From Thermaurantiacus tibetensis (GTDB lineage Bacteria; Pseudomonadota; Alphaproteobacteria; Sphingomonadales; Sphingomonadaceae): a stretch of 64,000 nucleotides of DNA. Below are positions 17,778 through 25,785 of this stretch, piece by piece (within the stretch, counting starts at the first letter, position 1; each line of letters starts with the position of its first letter). The notes beneath the pieces are model-generated. The model was not told the DNA's origin. It did no database searches and was given only the letters and a program-made list of their open reading frames with translations. The DNA is taken from NCBI RefSeq assembly GCF_015354055.1, contig NZ_JACHTM010000002.1, positions 782,530 to 846,529 on the forward strand. Direction: 5' to 3'. The position numbers were made by a program, and so were the translations under genes.

Positions 17778-19189
17778 GGCGCGGCTCCGGCGGCGAGGAA
17801 GCGGGGCAGCTCGGCGAGCTGGCCGCTGGCCGCGAGCAGGTCGACGAGGGCCTCGACATAGTCGTAGGCGGCGCGGGCCTGCTCGACCCGGACCCGGCCG
17901 GCCTGGAGCTCGGAGTCGGTCACGTCGCGGCTGGTGCCCTGGAGCTCGCGGAAGGAGAGGCGGGCGACGCGAAGCGCCTCGTCGGCGGCGGCGATGGTGC
18001 GGGCGTAGAGCGCGTGGCGGCGGCGGGCGGCCTCGGCGCGGGCGTGGGCGACGCGCACGCCCGTCTCGAGCTGGGCGCGGGCCTCGCGCGCGCTCGCCTC
18101 GGCCTGCGCGACCGTCTCGCGCGCGGCGGCGACCTCGCGGCGGCGGTTCGCGCCGGAGACGAGCTGGTACTTCAGCCCCACGCCGAGGATGTAGTCAGGG
18201 TCGACGAGGAGGGAATTGCGGGTGTCGAGGTTGGCCTGGGCGACCGCGTAGACGGTGGGGCGGAGCTTCGCCTGCTCGGCCGCGACTCCGGCCTCCGCGA
18301 GCCGGGTGCCTGCCTCGAGCCGGCGAAGCGCCGGGTGGCGGGCCTCGGCGGCGGCGAGGAATTCCGCCAGCGGGGGGAGCGGCGCGGGCGGGACGGCAAG
18401 GGGCGTGGAGAGGCGGACGGGGCCGTCGAGCCGGAGCAGCCCCTCGAGCGCCGCCGTGGCCGCGGCGAGGTCCGCGGCGGCGCGCTCGGCCTCGCGCTCG
18501 GCCTCCTCGAGAGCGGCCTCGGCCTGGAGGCGCTGGGCGGGCGCGATCTGCTGCTCGCGCTCGAGCGCCCGGGCGGCAGCGACGTGCGCGGCGACGCCTG
18601 CGACGACGGCGCGGCGGATGGCGTGCGCCTCGGCAGCGAGCTGCGCGCCGAAGTAGGCGCGCGCGAGCCGGGCGAGCGCCTCTTCGGCCGCCGCGTCGCG
18701 GCCTGCCTCCTCGATGCCGACGCGGGCCCCGGCGGCGGCCTTCGCGGCCCCGATCTGGCCGCCGGCGTAGAGCGGCCAGGTGGCGGTGACGAGCGGGCGG
18801 CGGACCGGCCGCTCGAGGCGGAAGCGGAGCGGATCGGGAAGGCCGAAGGCTTCGGCGACCGGCGCGAGCGGCCCGAGCGGAAGGAAGAGCGTCTTGCGGA
18901 AGTCGAGCACCTGCGCCTCGACCTCGACCTCGGGCCGGCGGCCGAGGGTTTCGACGGCTTCGGCGCGGGCTTCGGCAGCGCGCAGGCCGGCAGCGGCAGC
19001 GGCGAGCGCGTCCGACTGGGCGAGAAGGCGCTCCTGCGCGGCGGCGTAGGCGAGGGCGGGCTGGGCGAGGGCGGGCTGGGCGAGGGCGGGCGCGGACGCC
19101 AGGGCGCAGGCGCGGACGGCGGCACGCGCGAGGGCGCGCGACCCCCACGCCCGTTGCCGCGCCGCCTGCCTGCCCCTGCCCACGGACAT
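17774..19189 (-). CDS. TolC-family outer-membrane efflux protein
   Basis: TolC proteins form the trimeric outer-membrane and periplasmic tunnel for exporters. The 471-residue protein has an N-terminal signal region, then two Ala/Glu/Arg-rich helical repeats characteristic of OEP domains (for example ALARLARAYFGAQLAAEAHAI and YDYVEALVDLLAASGQL). The signal region contains three copies of a five-residue unit (QPALA) from a 15-bp DNA repeat. It is the first gene of the exporter operon. The start at 19189 follows the usual short N-terminus but is not certain. Confidence 0.92.
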   Translation of the reverse strand: MSVGRGRQAARQRAWGSRALARAAVRACALASAPALAQPALAQPALAYAAAQERLLAQSDALAAAAAGLRAAEARAEAVETLGRRPEVEVEAQVLDFRKTLFLPLGPLAPVAEAFGLPDPLRFRLERPVRRPLVTATWPLYAGGQIGAAKAAAGARVGIEEAGRDAAAEEALARLARAYFGAQLAAEAHAIRRAVVAGVAAHVAAARALEREQQIAPAQRLQAEAALEEAEREAERAAADLAAATAALEGLLRLDGPVRLSTPLAVPPAPLPPLAEFLAAAEARHPALRRLEAGTRLAEAGVAAEQAKLRPTVYAVAQANLDTRNSLLVDPDYILGVGLKYQLVSGANRRREVAAARETVAQAEASAREARAQLETGVRVAHARAEAARRRHALYARTIAAADEALRVARLSFRELQGTSRDVTDSELQAGRVRVEQARAAYDYVEALVDLLAASGQLAELPRFLAAGAAP

Positions 19190-19219
19190 GGCTTGGCACG
19201 GGGCGGACGAAGGCTCAAG

Positions 19220-19244
19220 CCCGGCGCCGCGGGCCCGCGCCGGG
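19220..19244. terminator. GC-rich hairpin downstream of the Coq4-like gene
   Basis: CCCGGCGC and GCGCCGGG form a perfect 8-bp stem with a 9-nt loop, starting 5 bases after the minus-strand stop at 19249. No U-run follows. It may separate the Coq4-like gene from the tolC operon. Confidence 0.45.
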
Positions 19245-19248
19245 GGCC

Positions 19249-20217
19249 TCAGGCGGCCGCGAGCGCTGCCTTCTGCTGCGCTTCCATCTCCTCGAAGAGG
19301 CGCGCCGTCGGGCTCTCGAAGGGGCGGACGCCGAGCTGCGTGCGGAGCGCGGGGATCTCCTCGTCGAGGAGCGCGTGCCAGGGAAGGGCGAGAAGCGCAG
19401 GCGTCTCGCGGCCGTGGCGCCAGCCCTCGAGCATGATGCGCAGCATCGGCTCGGCGACGGGGGGTGCGTGGAAGGCGAGAAGCGTGGCGACGGTGGCGAG
19501 GAAGCGGGTGGAGTAGTTCTGGCCGAACTGGGCCAGCTGGAAGCCGGAGATGGCGACCTCGCCGGCGCCGGTGAAGCCGTAGCCGGCGACAAGGTGCCAG
19601 ATGTCGTGGAGCTGGAGGATGCGGCGGTTGGTGCGGTTCTGGGCCGGGTAGGGGCCGGGGAGGACCACGGTGTCGGCGTCGATCACCTCGAGGTCATAGC
19701 CCTGGGCCTCGAGCATGGCGAGGAGCCGGCTGCCGAGGCTTTCGGGCGGGCGGCCGGCGAGGTCGGCCGTCTTCATGCGCACTTCAGGCGCCGCGAGCAG
19801 CTCCGGGACGCAGGGCCAGTCGAGGAGGGCGGCCTCGGTGCGGGCGAGCATGTCGGCATCATAATGGGTGCCGAGGGCGACGACCGACGCGGTGAAGGCG
19901 AGCGGATCGACCGGGCCGGCCGGCATGGCCCCCGCGATGGCCCAGAAGGCCTCCCAGAGGGCCCGCGGGAGCGGGCGGGCGGCCGGCGAGCCTTCGGCGA
20001 GGAAGGGGAGGCCGGAGGCGAGGACCTCGGCCCGGGCGGCGGGCGGCGAATCGAGGATGGCGCGGGCGAGCGTGTCGAACACGGCCGGGACGGCGCGCGG
20101 GTCGACGAAGGCGGCGTGGGCCATGAGGGCGGCCGCGCACCAGGGCTCGGCGCCGGGGGCGATGCGGCCGGTCTCGACCGCCTCCTCGAACGCGCTTCGC
20201 TCTGCTGCCGTGGCCAT
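19249..20217 (-). CDS. Coq4-like ubiquinone biosynthesis protein
   Basis: Coq4 binds a metal through HDxxH-(x11)-E and takes part in ubiquinone biosynthesis, where it has been linked to C1 decarboxylation/hydroxylation of the ring. Here the motif is H204-D-I-W-H208 with E220, followed by AISGFQLAQFGQNYSTR. The protein is 322 residues, with about 100 residues more N-terminal sequence than mitochondrial COQ4. The ATG at 20217 has GGGAGGAAG before it. It is encoded alone, between tolC and a tRNA gene. The family call is good. The exact role in this organism is inferred. Confidence 0.85.
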   Translation of the reverse strand: MATAAERSAFEEAVETGRIAPGAEPWCAAALMAHAAFVDPRAVPAVFDTLARAILDSPPAARAEVLASGLPFLAEGSPAARPLPRALWEAFWAIAGAMPAGPVDPLAFTASVVALGTHYDADMLARTEAALLDWPCVPELLAAPEVRMKTADLAGRPPESLGSRLLAMLEAQGYDLEVIDADTVVLPGPYPAQNRTNRRILQLHDIWHLVAGYGFTGAGEVAISGFQLAQFGQNYSTRFLATVATLLAFHAPPVAEPMLRIMLEGWRHGRETPALLALPWHALLDEEIPALRTQLGVRPFESPTARLFEEMEAQQKAALAAA

Positions 20218-20320
20218 GGCGCTTCCTCCCGCCCGCGATGCCGGGAAGAATGGGCGGGGCGGGGCGGGAGCGCAAGGGGCGGGACGCGATGCCGCCGCGG
20301 GAGGCTGGCCCGGTGGGCGA

Positions 20321-20397
20321 TGGCGCGCCCGGAACGATTCGAACGTCCGACCTACAGATTCGTAGTCTGTTGCTCTATCCAGCTGAGCTACGGGCGC
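20321..20397 (-). tRNA. tRNA-Arg (anticodon ACG)
   Basis: On the minus strand the sequence folds as a full cloverleaf. It has acceptor stem GCGCCCG/CGGGCGC, the D-arm TAGCTCAGCTGGATAGAGC, anticodon loop CTACGAA (anticodon ACG, read as ICG), T-arm GTTCGAATC and an encoded CCA. Length is 77 nt. Confidence 0.97.
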
Positions 20398-20466
20398 GTC
20401 GCCGCCCGCCGCATAGCCGATGGACCGCGGATTGCAAGCGCGGCTGCGGGCGGGCAGGGGCACCCC

Positions 20467-20982
20467 ATGCGCGCGCTGCGTCTGCCCGTCTCTCTTGCGC
20501 TCCTCTGGGCCGGGCTGCTGGGGGGCTGCGCGGCCGGCGGCGGTTTCCCCGACCTGCTGCCGCGCCCGCACGAGCGCCCGCGCGAGGTGGTGGAGGTGCC
20601 GGTCTCCCCGCCCGGCCTTGCCGCTGCCGAGCGGGAGGCGCTGGTGGCGGGGCTCGTCGAGGCGGAGGCGCGGGCGGCAGCGGCAGCACGCGAGGCGGAG
20701 GCCGCGCTCCGGGCGCTGGAGCCGGCGCTCGCGCGGGCGCGCGGGGCCGCGCCCGGGAGCAATGCCTGGGCCGATGCGCAGCTGCTCCTCTCCCGCCTCG
20801 ACCAGGCGCTGGCCGGCTATGGCGAGGTGGAGGCGATGCTGGCGCCGCTTCAGCGGCTGGCTGACCCGGCGCCCGCCGACGACCCGGACCGCCAGAGGCT
20901 CGAGGCGCTTGCGGCGCGGGTGGCGCGCGAGGCGGACGCCCTCGCCGACCGGCAGCGGCAGGCGGCGGCGCGGCTCGGCTGA
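20467..20982 (+). CDS. Small lipoprotein with coiled-coil body
   Basis: The 171-residue protein has a signal peptide ending in the lipobox LLGGC (Cys at residue 21), so it is probably a lipid-anchored envelope protein. The rest is an Ala/Glu/Arg-rich helical region with heptad character (about residues 55-100 and 135-168). I do not recognise a family. Conserved placement between a tRNA and a usp gene cannot be judged here. Confidence 0.8.
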   Translation: MRALRLPVSLALLWAGLLGGCAAGGGFPDLLPRPHERPREVVEVPVSPPGLAAAEREALVAGLVEAEARAAAAAREAEAALRALEPALARARGAAPGSNAWADAQLLLSRLDQALAGYGEVEAMLAPLQRLADPAPADDPDRQRLEALAARVAREADALADRQRQAAARLG

Positions 20983-21028
20983 GGCCGGGCGCGGCGGCCG
21001 GGCGGGCGGAGCGGCGGGGGCGGGCGGG

Positions 21029-21544
21029 TCAGGTCAGGCGGTCGAGCGCGGCGGCATCGAGCCCGCCGGGGACGAGGATGACGAGACATGGCAGCGTGCC
21101 GGCGCGCTCGCCGGCGAAGTGCTCGACGAGCGGGCCCGGGCGGCCGCGGGCGGCGGTGGCAAGCACGAGGGAGCGGATCTCGGGATGGTCGCGCAGGTGG
21201 GCGGTGACGGCGTCGGCCGGCTTGCCGTGGAGGAGGACGGTGGCGACGGGACGGCCGAGGAGCGCCTCGGCCTCGCGGGCGGCCAAGGCGAGCGTGGCGG
21301 CGGCGGCCTCCTCGGCCTCGGCGGCGATCATGTCCTGCACGCGGCCCCACTGGACGAACTGGGGCGGGCGGATGACGTGGGCGATGGCGAGATCCTCGCC
21401 GGTGCGGCGGGCACGCCGGGCGGCGAAGCGGAGCGCGAGCTCGCACTCGGGCGTTTCGTCGACGATGACGAGGTAGGTGCCGGCCGGCGTCGGCGCCTGC
21501 GCCTCGGCCAGCCGCGCGGCGGCCTCGCCCTCCTCCCCTTGCAT
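21029..21544 (-). CDS. Universal stress protein (UspA family)
   Basis: The 171-residue protein has one Usp domain: TYLVIVDETPECELALRFAARRA at the start of the fold, a central HVIRPP strand, VLLHGKPADAV, and the end strand LVILVPGG. The usual ATP-binding G-x2-G-x9-G(S/T) motif is weak (ATAARGRPGPLVEHFAGERAG), so nucleotide binding is uncertain. The start is the ATG at 21544, followed by a Glu-rich N-terminus. It converges with the lipoprotein gene. Confidence 0.88.
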   Translation of the reverse strand: MQGEEGEAAARLAEAQAPTPAGTYLVIVDETPECELALRFAARRARRTGEDLAIAHVIRPPQFVQWGRVQDMIAAEAEEAAAATLALAAREAEALLGRPVATVLLHGKPADAVTAHLRDHPEIRSLVLATAARGRPGPLVEHFAGERAGTLPCLVILVPGGLDAAALDRLT

Positions 21545-21687
21545 GGGGCGGAGCCTAGCGGCGGGCCGGGGCGGGCGCAATCGCGGGGTCTCCGAGCCCT
21601 CCGGCCCCCCACCGCCCCCCAAGCCGCCTCCCGTGCGGCCCTCCCGTGCGGCCCTCCCGTGCCTCGCGACCCCCGGCGCTCCGGGGC

Positions 21688-22347
21688 TCAGCTCCGCCGC
21701 TCGGGCAGGCGGACGGTGACCGTCTGGCCGGAGTTGCCGGGGAAGCCGGTGAACAGCGCCTCGACGAGGCGCGGGACGAGGAAGGCCGGGTCGGAGGAGC
21801 GGGTGGTGGCCTGGGCGCGGCCCTCGAACAGGCGGGTGCCGTCGGCAGCGCGGAGGATGTGGACTTCGACGAAGCTCGGCCAGACGGTGTAGGTGTAGAC
21901 TTCCGGCCCCCAGCCCGGGCCCCAGCCCGGCCAGCCCCACCACGGGTCGGCCCAGCCCCAGCGGCCCCAGCCGCCCCAGCCGACCGGACCCCAGCCCCAG
22001 CCGCCCCAGGCGCCCCAGGCGCCGGGGCGGGTGTCGACCCGTTCGCGCGGCGGGCCGACGCCATAGTCGAGCCTGACGACGAGCTGGGCGCTCGAGGCAT
22101 CGGGCGCAGCGCGGTAGCCCTGCTGCTCCATGGCCTGGCGGACGGCGGCGGCGTAGGTCTGGAACTCGATGGAGCCCTGGTTGCGGGCTTCCGCCGGCTC
22201 AATGACGAACGTCTCGCCCGAGGGGGGCGGGAGCACCTGGAAGCGGGAGACCTGCGCGCGGAACGGCGTGGCGCAGGCGGCCAGCACCAGCGCGAGGAGG
22301 AGGACGACCGACGCGCGGGCGGCGGGGAGGCGGAACGCAGTGGTCAT
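21688..22347 (-). CDS. DUF4136 lipoprotein with a Trp/Gly-rich insert
   Basis: The 219-residue protein has a signal peptide with lipobox VLAAC (about residues 20-24) and the DUF4136 fold, with RFQVLPPPSGETFVIEP near the start, AMEQQGYRAAPD, and LVRLDYGVGPP. A Trp/Gly/Pro-rich low-complexity stretch lies at about residues 108-150. The C-terminal part resumes with VEVHILRAADGTRLFEGRAQ. DUF4136 proteins are small envelope lipoproteins of unknown role. The start is the ATG giving MTTAFRLP. Confidence 0.85.
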   Translation of the reverse strand: MTTAFRLPAARASVVLLLALVLAACATPFRAQVSRFQVLPPPSGETFVIEPAEARNQGSIEFQTYAAAVRQAMEQQGYRAAPDASSAQLVVRLDYGVGPPRERVDTRPGAWGAWGGWGWGPVGWGGWGRWGWADPWWGWPGWGPGWGPEVYTYTVWPSFVEVHILRAADGTRLFEGRAQATTRSSDPAFLVPRLVEALFTGFPGNSGQTVTVRLPERRS

Positions 22348-22529
22348 GGACCGGACCCTCAGGTGTTCTTGCGTGTGATAGCAGTGCGCCACGGGGCGTG
22401 AACAGAAGCTTTCCGGCCGGGGGGCGGGGCCGGGGTGCGGCACTGCGCCCGCGGCCTTGGGGCCTCGGCGCGGCGGAGCGCGCACGGGGCCCCGGGGACG
22501 GGCGGGCGCGATCAGCGCGGGAGGCGCGG

Positions 22530-24041
22530 TCAGCGCGGGAGGAGGGTGGCGGGGAGCGGGCGGGCGACCCGGGCGAGCGCGGACGCAACCTTCGGCCGGG
22601 TGGCCAGCGGCGCGAGCGGGGCAGCGAGCGGGTCGGCGAGCGCCCCGGACGGCGCGGGCAGCAGGACGACGAGGGCGGCATCGCGCCCCACCGGGTCGGC
22701 GAGGAGGGCGAGGAGCTCGGCTTCCGCCGCCTCCGCGTCACCGAGGCAGAGGAGGGCCTCGGCCGAGTCGGTGCCGGTGTCGGCGGCAGCCGCGGCCTCG
22801 ACCGCGCGGCGCAGCGCCCCGCCGGCGTCGGCGCGGGCGAGGGCCTGCCGGGCGCAGGCCTCGGCGGCGAGGAGAGCGGGGACGGCCGGGGCAAGCGCGG
22901 CGTCGTCGCGCCGTGGCCGCCAGGTTTCGGCGAGCGCCAGCGCCTCCGTGTGGAGCCCGTGGCGCACGAGCAGCCGGGCGCGCACCGCAAGCGGCGGGGC
23001 CACCAGTTCGGGCGCTGTGCCGGCGGCGGCGAGAAGGTCGCGCGAACGGCGTTCGGCCTCCGCCATGCGCCCGTCGGCTGCAAGCAGGTGGACATGCGTG
23101 GCGCCAAGCCGAAGCCAGCTGGCGTCGGGCTTCCCGGCCTCGAGGGCGCGGGCGGAGAAGGCTCCCGCCTCGGCCAGGGCCTCGGGGCGGTGGCCGGCGT
23201 TCCAGAGGGCGAGCGCGAGGTTGCGCAGGGCGCGCGGCTGCACGGCCGTGCCTTCCGCCGTCTCGCGGGCCCAGGCGCGGGCAGCCTCGAGCCCGCGGGC
23301 CGTGGCGGCGGCCATGCCGGGGCCGACCCGCGCCTCGGTGGCGGCCCAGAGCGGCGCGAAGTCGCGGTCCATGAGGAGGAGGCGGATCTCGCCCGGGTGG
23401 ACGAGCTGGTCGGCAAGCGACTGTGCGAGCGCGGTGTCGCCGGTGGCCAGCGCGAAGCGCACCTCGTGGCGCAGGAGCCCGTCGCGGACGTCGAGCTGCT
23501 GGCGCAGGCTGGTGCCGGCGCCGGCGCGAAGCAGGTCGAGACGGAGGCGATCGGCCGTCTCCTGGCCGAGGCCGGAGGCGATCGGCTCGAGATTGCGCCG
23601 CAGCACGACGAGGCTGAGGGCCGGAACCCTGTCCGGAAAGCGGGCGAGGAAGGCGCGATGGCGGCGCTCGGCGGCGGCGGGGTCGGCCGCGGCCGGGATG
23701 ACGCTGAGCGCCATGGCGGCGAGCGTCGGGTCATCGGGGTCACGGCTCTCGGCACGGGCGACAGCCTCGGCGAGGAGCGCCGGGCGGCGCCCGGGCGGCT
23801 CGCACGCCTCGGAGACCCAGATGGAGGCGACGAGGAGGCCCATGGCGTCGACGCCCGGGTCAGCCCAGAGGCGGTCGATCGTGCGGCGGGCGCCGCGGCA
23901 GTCCCGCAGGAAGACGCGGGAGACAACCTCTCCCAGGCGCGGATCGGGGCTGGTGGCGCGAAGGTCCAGGGTCTCGTCGGCCCGGGCGGGGGCGGCGACC
24001 GCGAGAGCGGCGGCGAGCGCAGCGGAAAGAGCAACACGCAT
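22530..24041 (-). CDS. Exported helical-repeat protein, function unknown
   Basis: The 503-residue protein starts with a signal peptide (MRVALSAALAAALAVAAPARA). Its body is rich in Ala/Leu/Arg helices in repeating pairs, like TPR/SEL1-type solenoids, but no canonical TPR motif is clear. I see no catalytic signature. The start at 24041 is preferred over a longer frame because it begins the signal peptide. It stands alone between the DUF4136 and clpP genes on the same strand. Confidence 0.75.
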   Translation of the reverse strand: MRVALSAALAAALAVAAPARADETLDLRATSPDPRLGEVVSRVFLRDCRGARRTIDRLWADPGVDAMGLLVASIWVSEACEPPGRRPALLAEAVARAESRDPDDPTLAAMALSVIPAAADPAAAERRHRAFLARFPDRVPALSLVVLRRNLEPIASGLGQETADRLRLDLLRAGAGTSLRQQLDVRDGLLRHEVRFALATGDTALAQSLADQLVHPGEIRLLLMDRDFAPLWAATEARVGPGMAAATARGLEAARAWARETAEGTAVQPRALRNLALALWNAGHRPEALAEAGAFSARALEAGKPDASWLRLGATHVHLLAADGRMAEAERRSRDLLAAAGTAPELVAPPLAVRARLLVRHGLHTEALALAETWRPRRDDAALAPAVPALLAAEACARQALARADAGGALRRAVEAAAAADTGTDSAEALLCLGDAEAAEAELLALLADPVGRDAALVVLLPAPSGALADPLAAPLAPLATRPKVASALARVARPLPATLLPR

Positions 24042-24164
24042 CGGCACCCGGTACACGACCGAACGCCGGCAGACCTTGCTCCTGCGCAATCTTTCGGCCC
24101 GGTCGCGGGGCGCCGCAGGGGTGCCGCCCGGCCGGGAAGGGCGCGCCGCGCCGGAGGCGAAGGC

Positions 24165-24845
24165 TCAGGCGGCCTTCTTTTCCTCCTCGGTGGGGGCGGG
24201 GCGCTTCTCCATGACCTCGTCGACGAGGCCGAAGGCCTTGGCTTCCTGCGCGTCGAGGAACTTGTCGCGCTCGACCGCGTCCTCGATGACCTTGAGCGGC
24301 TGGCCGGTGTAGCGCGCCATGAGCTCGTTCATGCGGGCGCGGATGCGCAGGATCTCGCGCGCCTGGATCTCGATGTCGGTGGCCTGGCCCTGGGCGCCGC
24401 CCGAGGGCTGGTGGATCATGATGCGGGCGTTGGCGAGCGCGACGCGCAGGCCCGGCTCGCCGGCGCAGAGCAGGAAGGCGCCCATGGAGGCGGCCTGGCC
24501 GATGCACACGGTGGCGACCCGGGGGCGGATGTACATCATGGTGTCGTGGATCGCCATGCCGGAGGTGACCACCCCGCCCGGCGAGTTGATGTACATGTAG
24601 ATGTCCTTCTTCGGGTTCTCGGCTTCGAGGAAGAGCAGCTGGGCCACCACCAGCGAGGCCATGGTGTCCTCGATACCGCCGGTGACGAAGACGATGCGCT
24701 CGCGCAGCAGGCGCGAGAAGATGTCGAACGAGCGCTCGCCGCGCGAGGACTGCTCGATGACGATGGGGACGAGGCCGGCGTGGGTTGCGGCCGCCGAGGC
24801 GGAGAGGCCGGGGACGAGGGCCTCGAGGGTGCGGGCGTCGATCAT
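24165..24845 (-). CDS. clpP: ClpP, ATP-dependent Clp protease proteolytic subunit
   Basis: ClpP forms the barrel-shaped serine protease that degrades proteins fed by ClpX or ClpA. The 226-residue protein has catalytic Ser120 ([11 protein letters not shown]), His145 (MIHQPSGG) and Asp194 (ERDKFLD). The pattern [20 protein letters not shown] is diagnostic. The tail is longer than usual and Lys/Glu-rich. The start at 24845 follows GAGAGG. No clpX gene is adjacent within the window. Confidence 0.97.
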   Translation of the reverse strand: MIDARTLEALVPGLSASAAATHAGLVPIVIEQSSRGERSFDIFSRLLRERIVFVTGGIEDTMASLVVAQLLFLEAENPKKDIYMYINSPGGVVTSGMAIHDTMMYIRPRVATVCIGQAASMGAFLLCAGEPGLRVALANARIMIHQPSGGAQGQATDIEIQAREILRIRARMNELMARYTGQPLKVIEDAVERDKFLDAQEAKAFGLVDEVMEKRPAPTEEEKKAA

Positions 24846-25002
24846 GACCCTCTCGTCGGCCTTCGGCGGCACGGCGTCAAGGGGCGAGGGCGGCGCGGGG
24901 CGGACGCGGGCGGGCGGCGCAGCAAGGTTGCCGGGCTGAAAACAACCGTTCCGAAACCGTCTCCGCGGCAAGCCTGGCACGGCGCTTGCTACGCCTCCCG
25001 GC

Positions 25003-25782
25003 ATGCAGGCGGACCTTCTCTCCCGGCTGCCGGCCGCGCTCCAGCGGGCCGGCGCAGCGGTGGCCCCGGCGATCCGCGCGGCGGCGGCGGCGACCGGCGC
25101 CGACTTCCGCGCGCTGTTCGAGACGGCGCGGCTCGAGAGCGGCTTCCGGCCCGACGCGCGCGCGCGCACCTCCTCTGCCGCCGGGCTCTTCCAGTTCCTC
25201 GATTCGACCTGGCTTGCCATGCTCGCCCGGCACGGCAGCCGCCACGGGATCGCGCCGCAGAGCCGGGCCGAAGCGCTGGCGCTGCGCGAGGACCCGCAGG
25301 TTGCGGCGCTCATGGCCGGGGCCTTCATGGCCGAGAACGGCGCGCGGCTAGCCGCGGCGCTGGGGCGGGCAGCCTCGGCGACCGACCTCTACCTCGCCCA
25401 CTTCCTGGGGCCGGGCGGCGCAGTCCGGTTCCTGAAGGCGCTGGCCGACGACCCCGGGGCTCCGGGCGCGGCGCTGTTCCCCGCGGCCGCCAAGGCCAAC
25501 CGCGGCATTTTCTTCGCAGGCGGCGCGGCGCGGAGCCTCGGCGAGATCCACACGCTCCTCGCCCGGCGACTCGGGCTCGACTCGGAGACGGGCGCGCCGG
25601 TGGGCGAAGGCGCCGGCAGCGGGCGAATCGGCACCGCCGTGCCGGAGTCGCGGCCGCGTGCCGGCAGCGACGCGCCGGAGCGGGGGGCGCCAGCCATGTT
25701 TCAGCCCCGTGATGCATCCGATCCGGAGGCAAGGCGCGCCGCGCAGGCGGCCTATCTGCTGCTGGCGAGCCTGGGCGCCTGA
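25003..25782 (+). CDS. Flagellum-associated lytic transglycosylase (SLT domain)
   Basis: The protein cuts peptidoglycan, probably to let the flagellar rod pass. The SLT-like domain begins near residue 36 with catalytic Glu45 in [11 protein letters not shown], followed by [15 protein letters not shown]. Residues past about 180 are low complexity. There is no obvious cleavable signal peptide, as in FlgJ-type muramidases exported by the flagellar apparatus. It sits 3 bp before the flhA start codon used here and is likely part of the same operon. Confidence 0.87.
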   Translation: MQADLLSRLPAALQRAGAAVAPAIRAAAAATGADFRALFETARLESGFRPDARARTSSAAGLFQFLDSTWLAMLARHGSRHGIAPQSRAEALALREDPQVAALMAGAFMAENGARLAAALGRAASATDLYLAHFLGPGGAVRFLKALADDPGAPGAALFPAAAKANRGIFFAGGAARSLGEIHTLLARRLGLDSETGAPVGEGAGSGRIGTAVPESRPRAGSDAPERGAPAMFQPRDASDPEARRAAQAAYLLLASLGA

Positions 25783-25785
25783 GCC

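Noticed and set aside
20321..20397. tRNA-Arg(ACG) as another island insertion point
   Set aside because: Genes on both sides have normal core composition and there is no integrase, repeat or foreign gene next to it.
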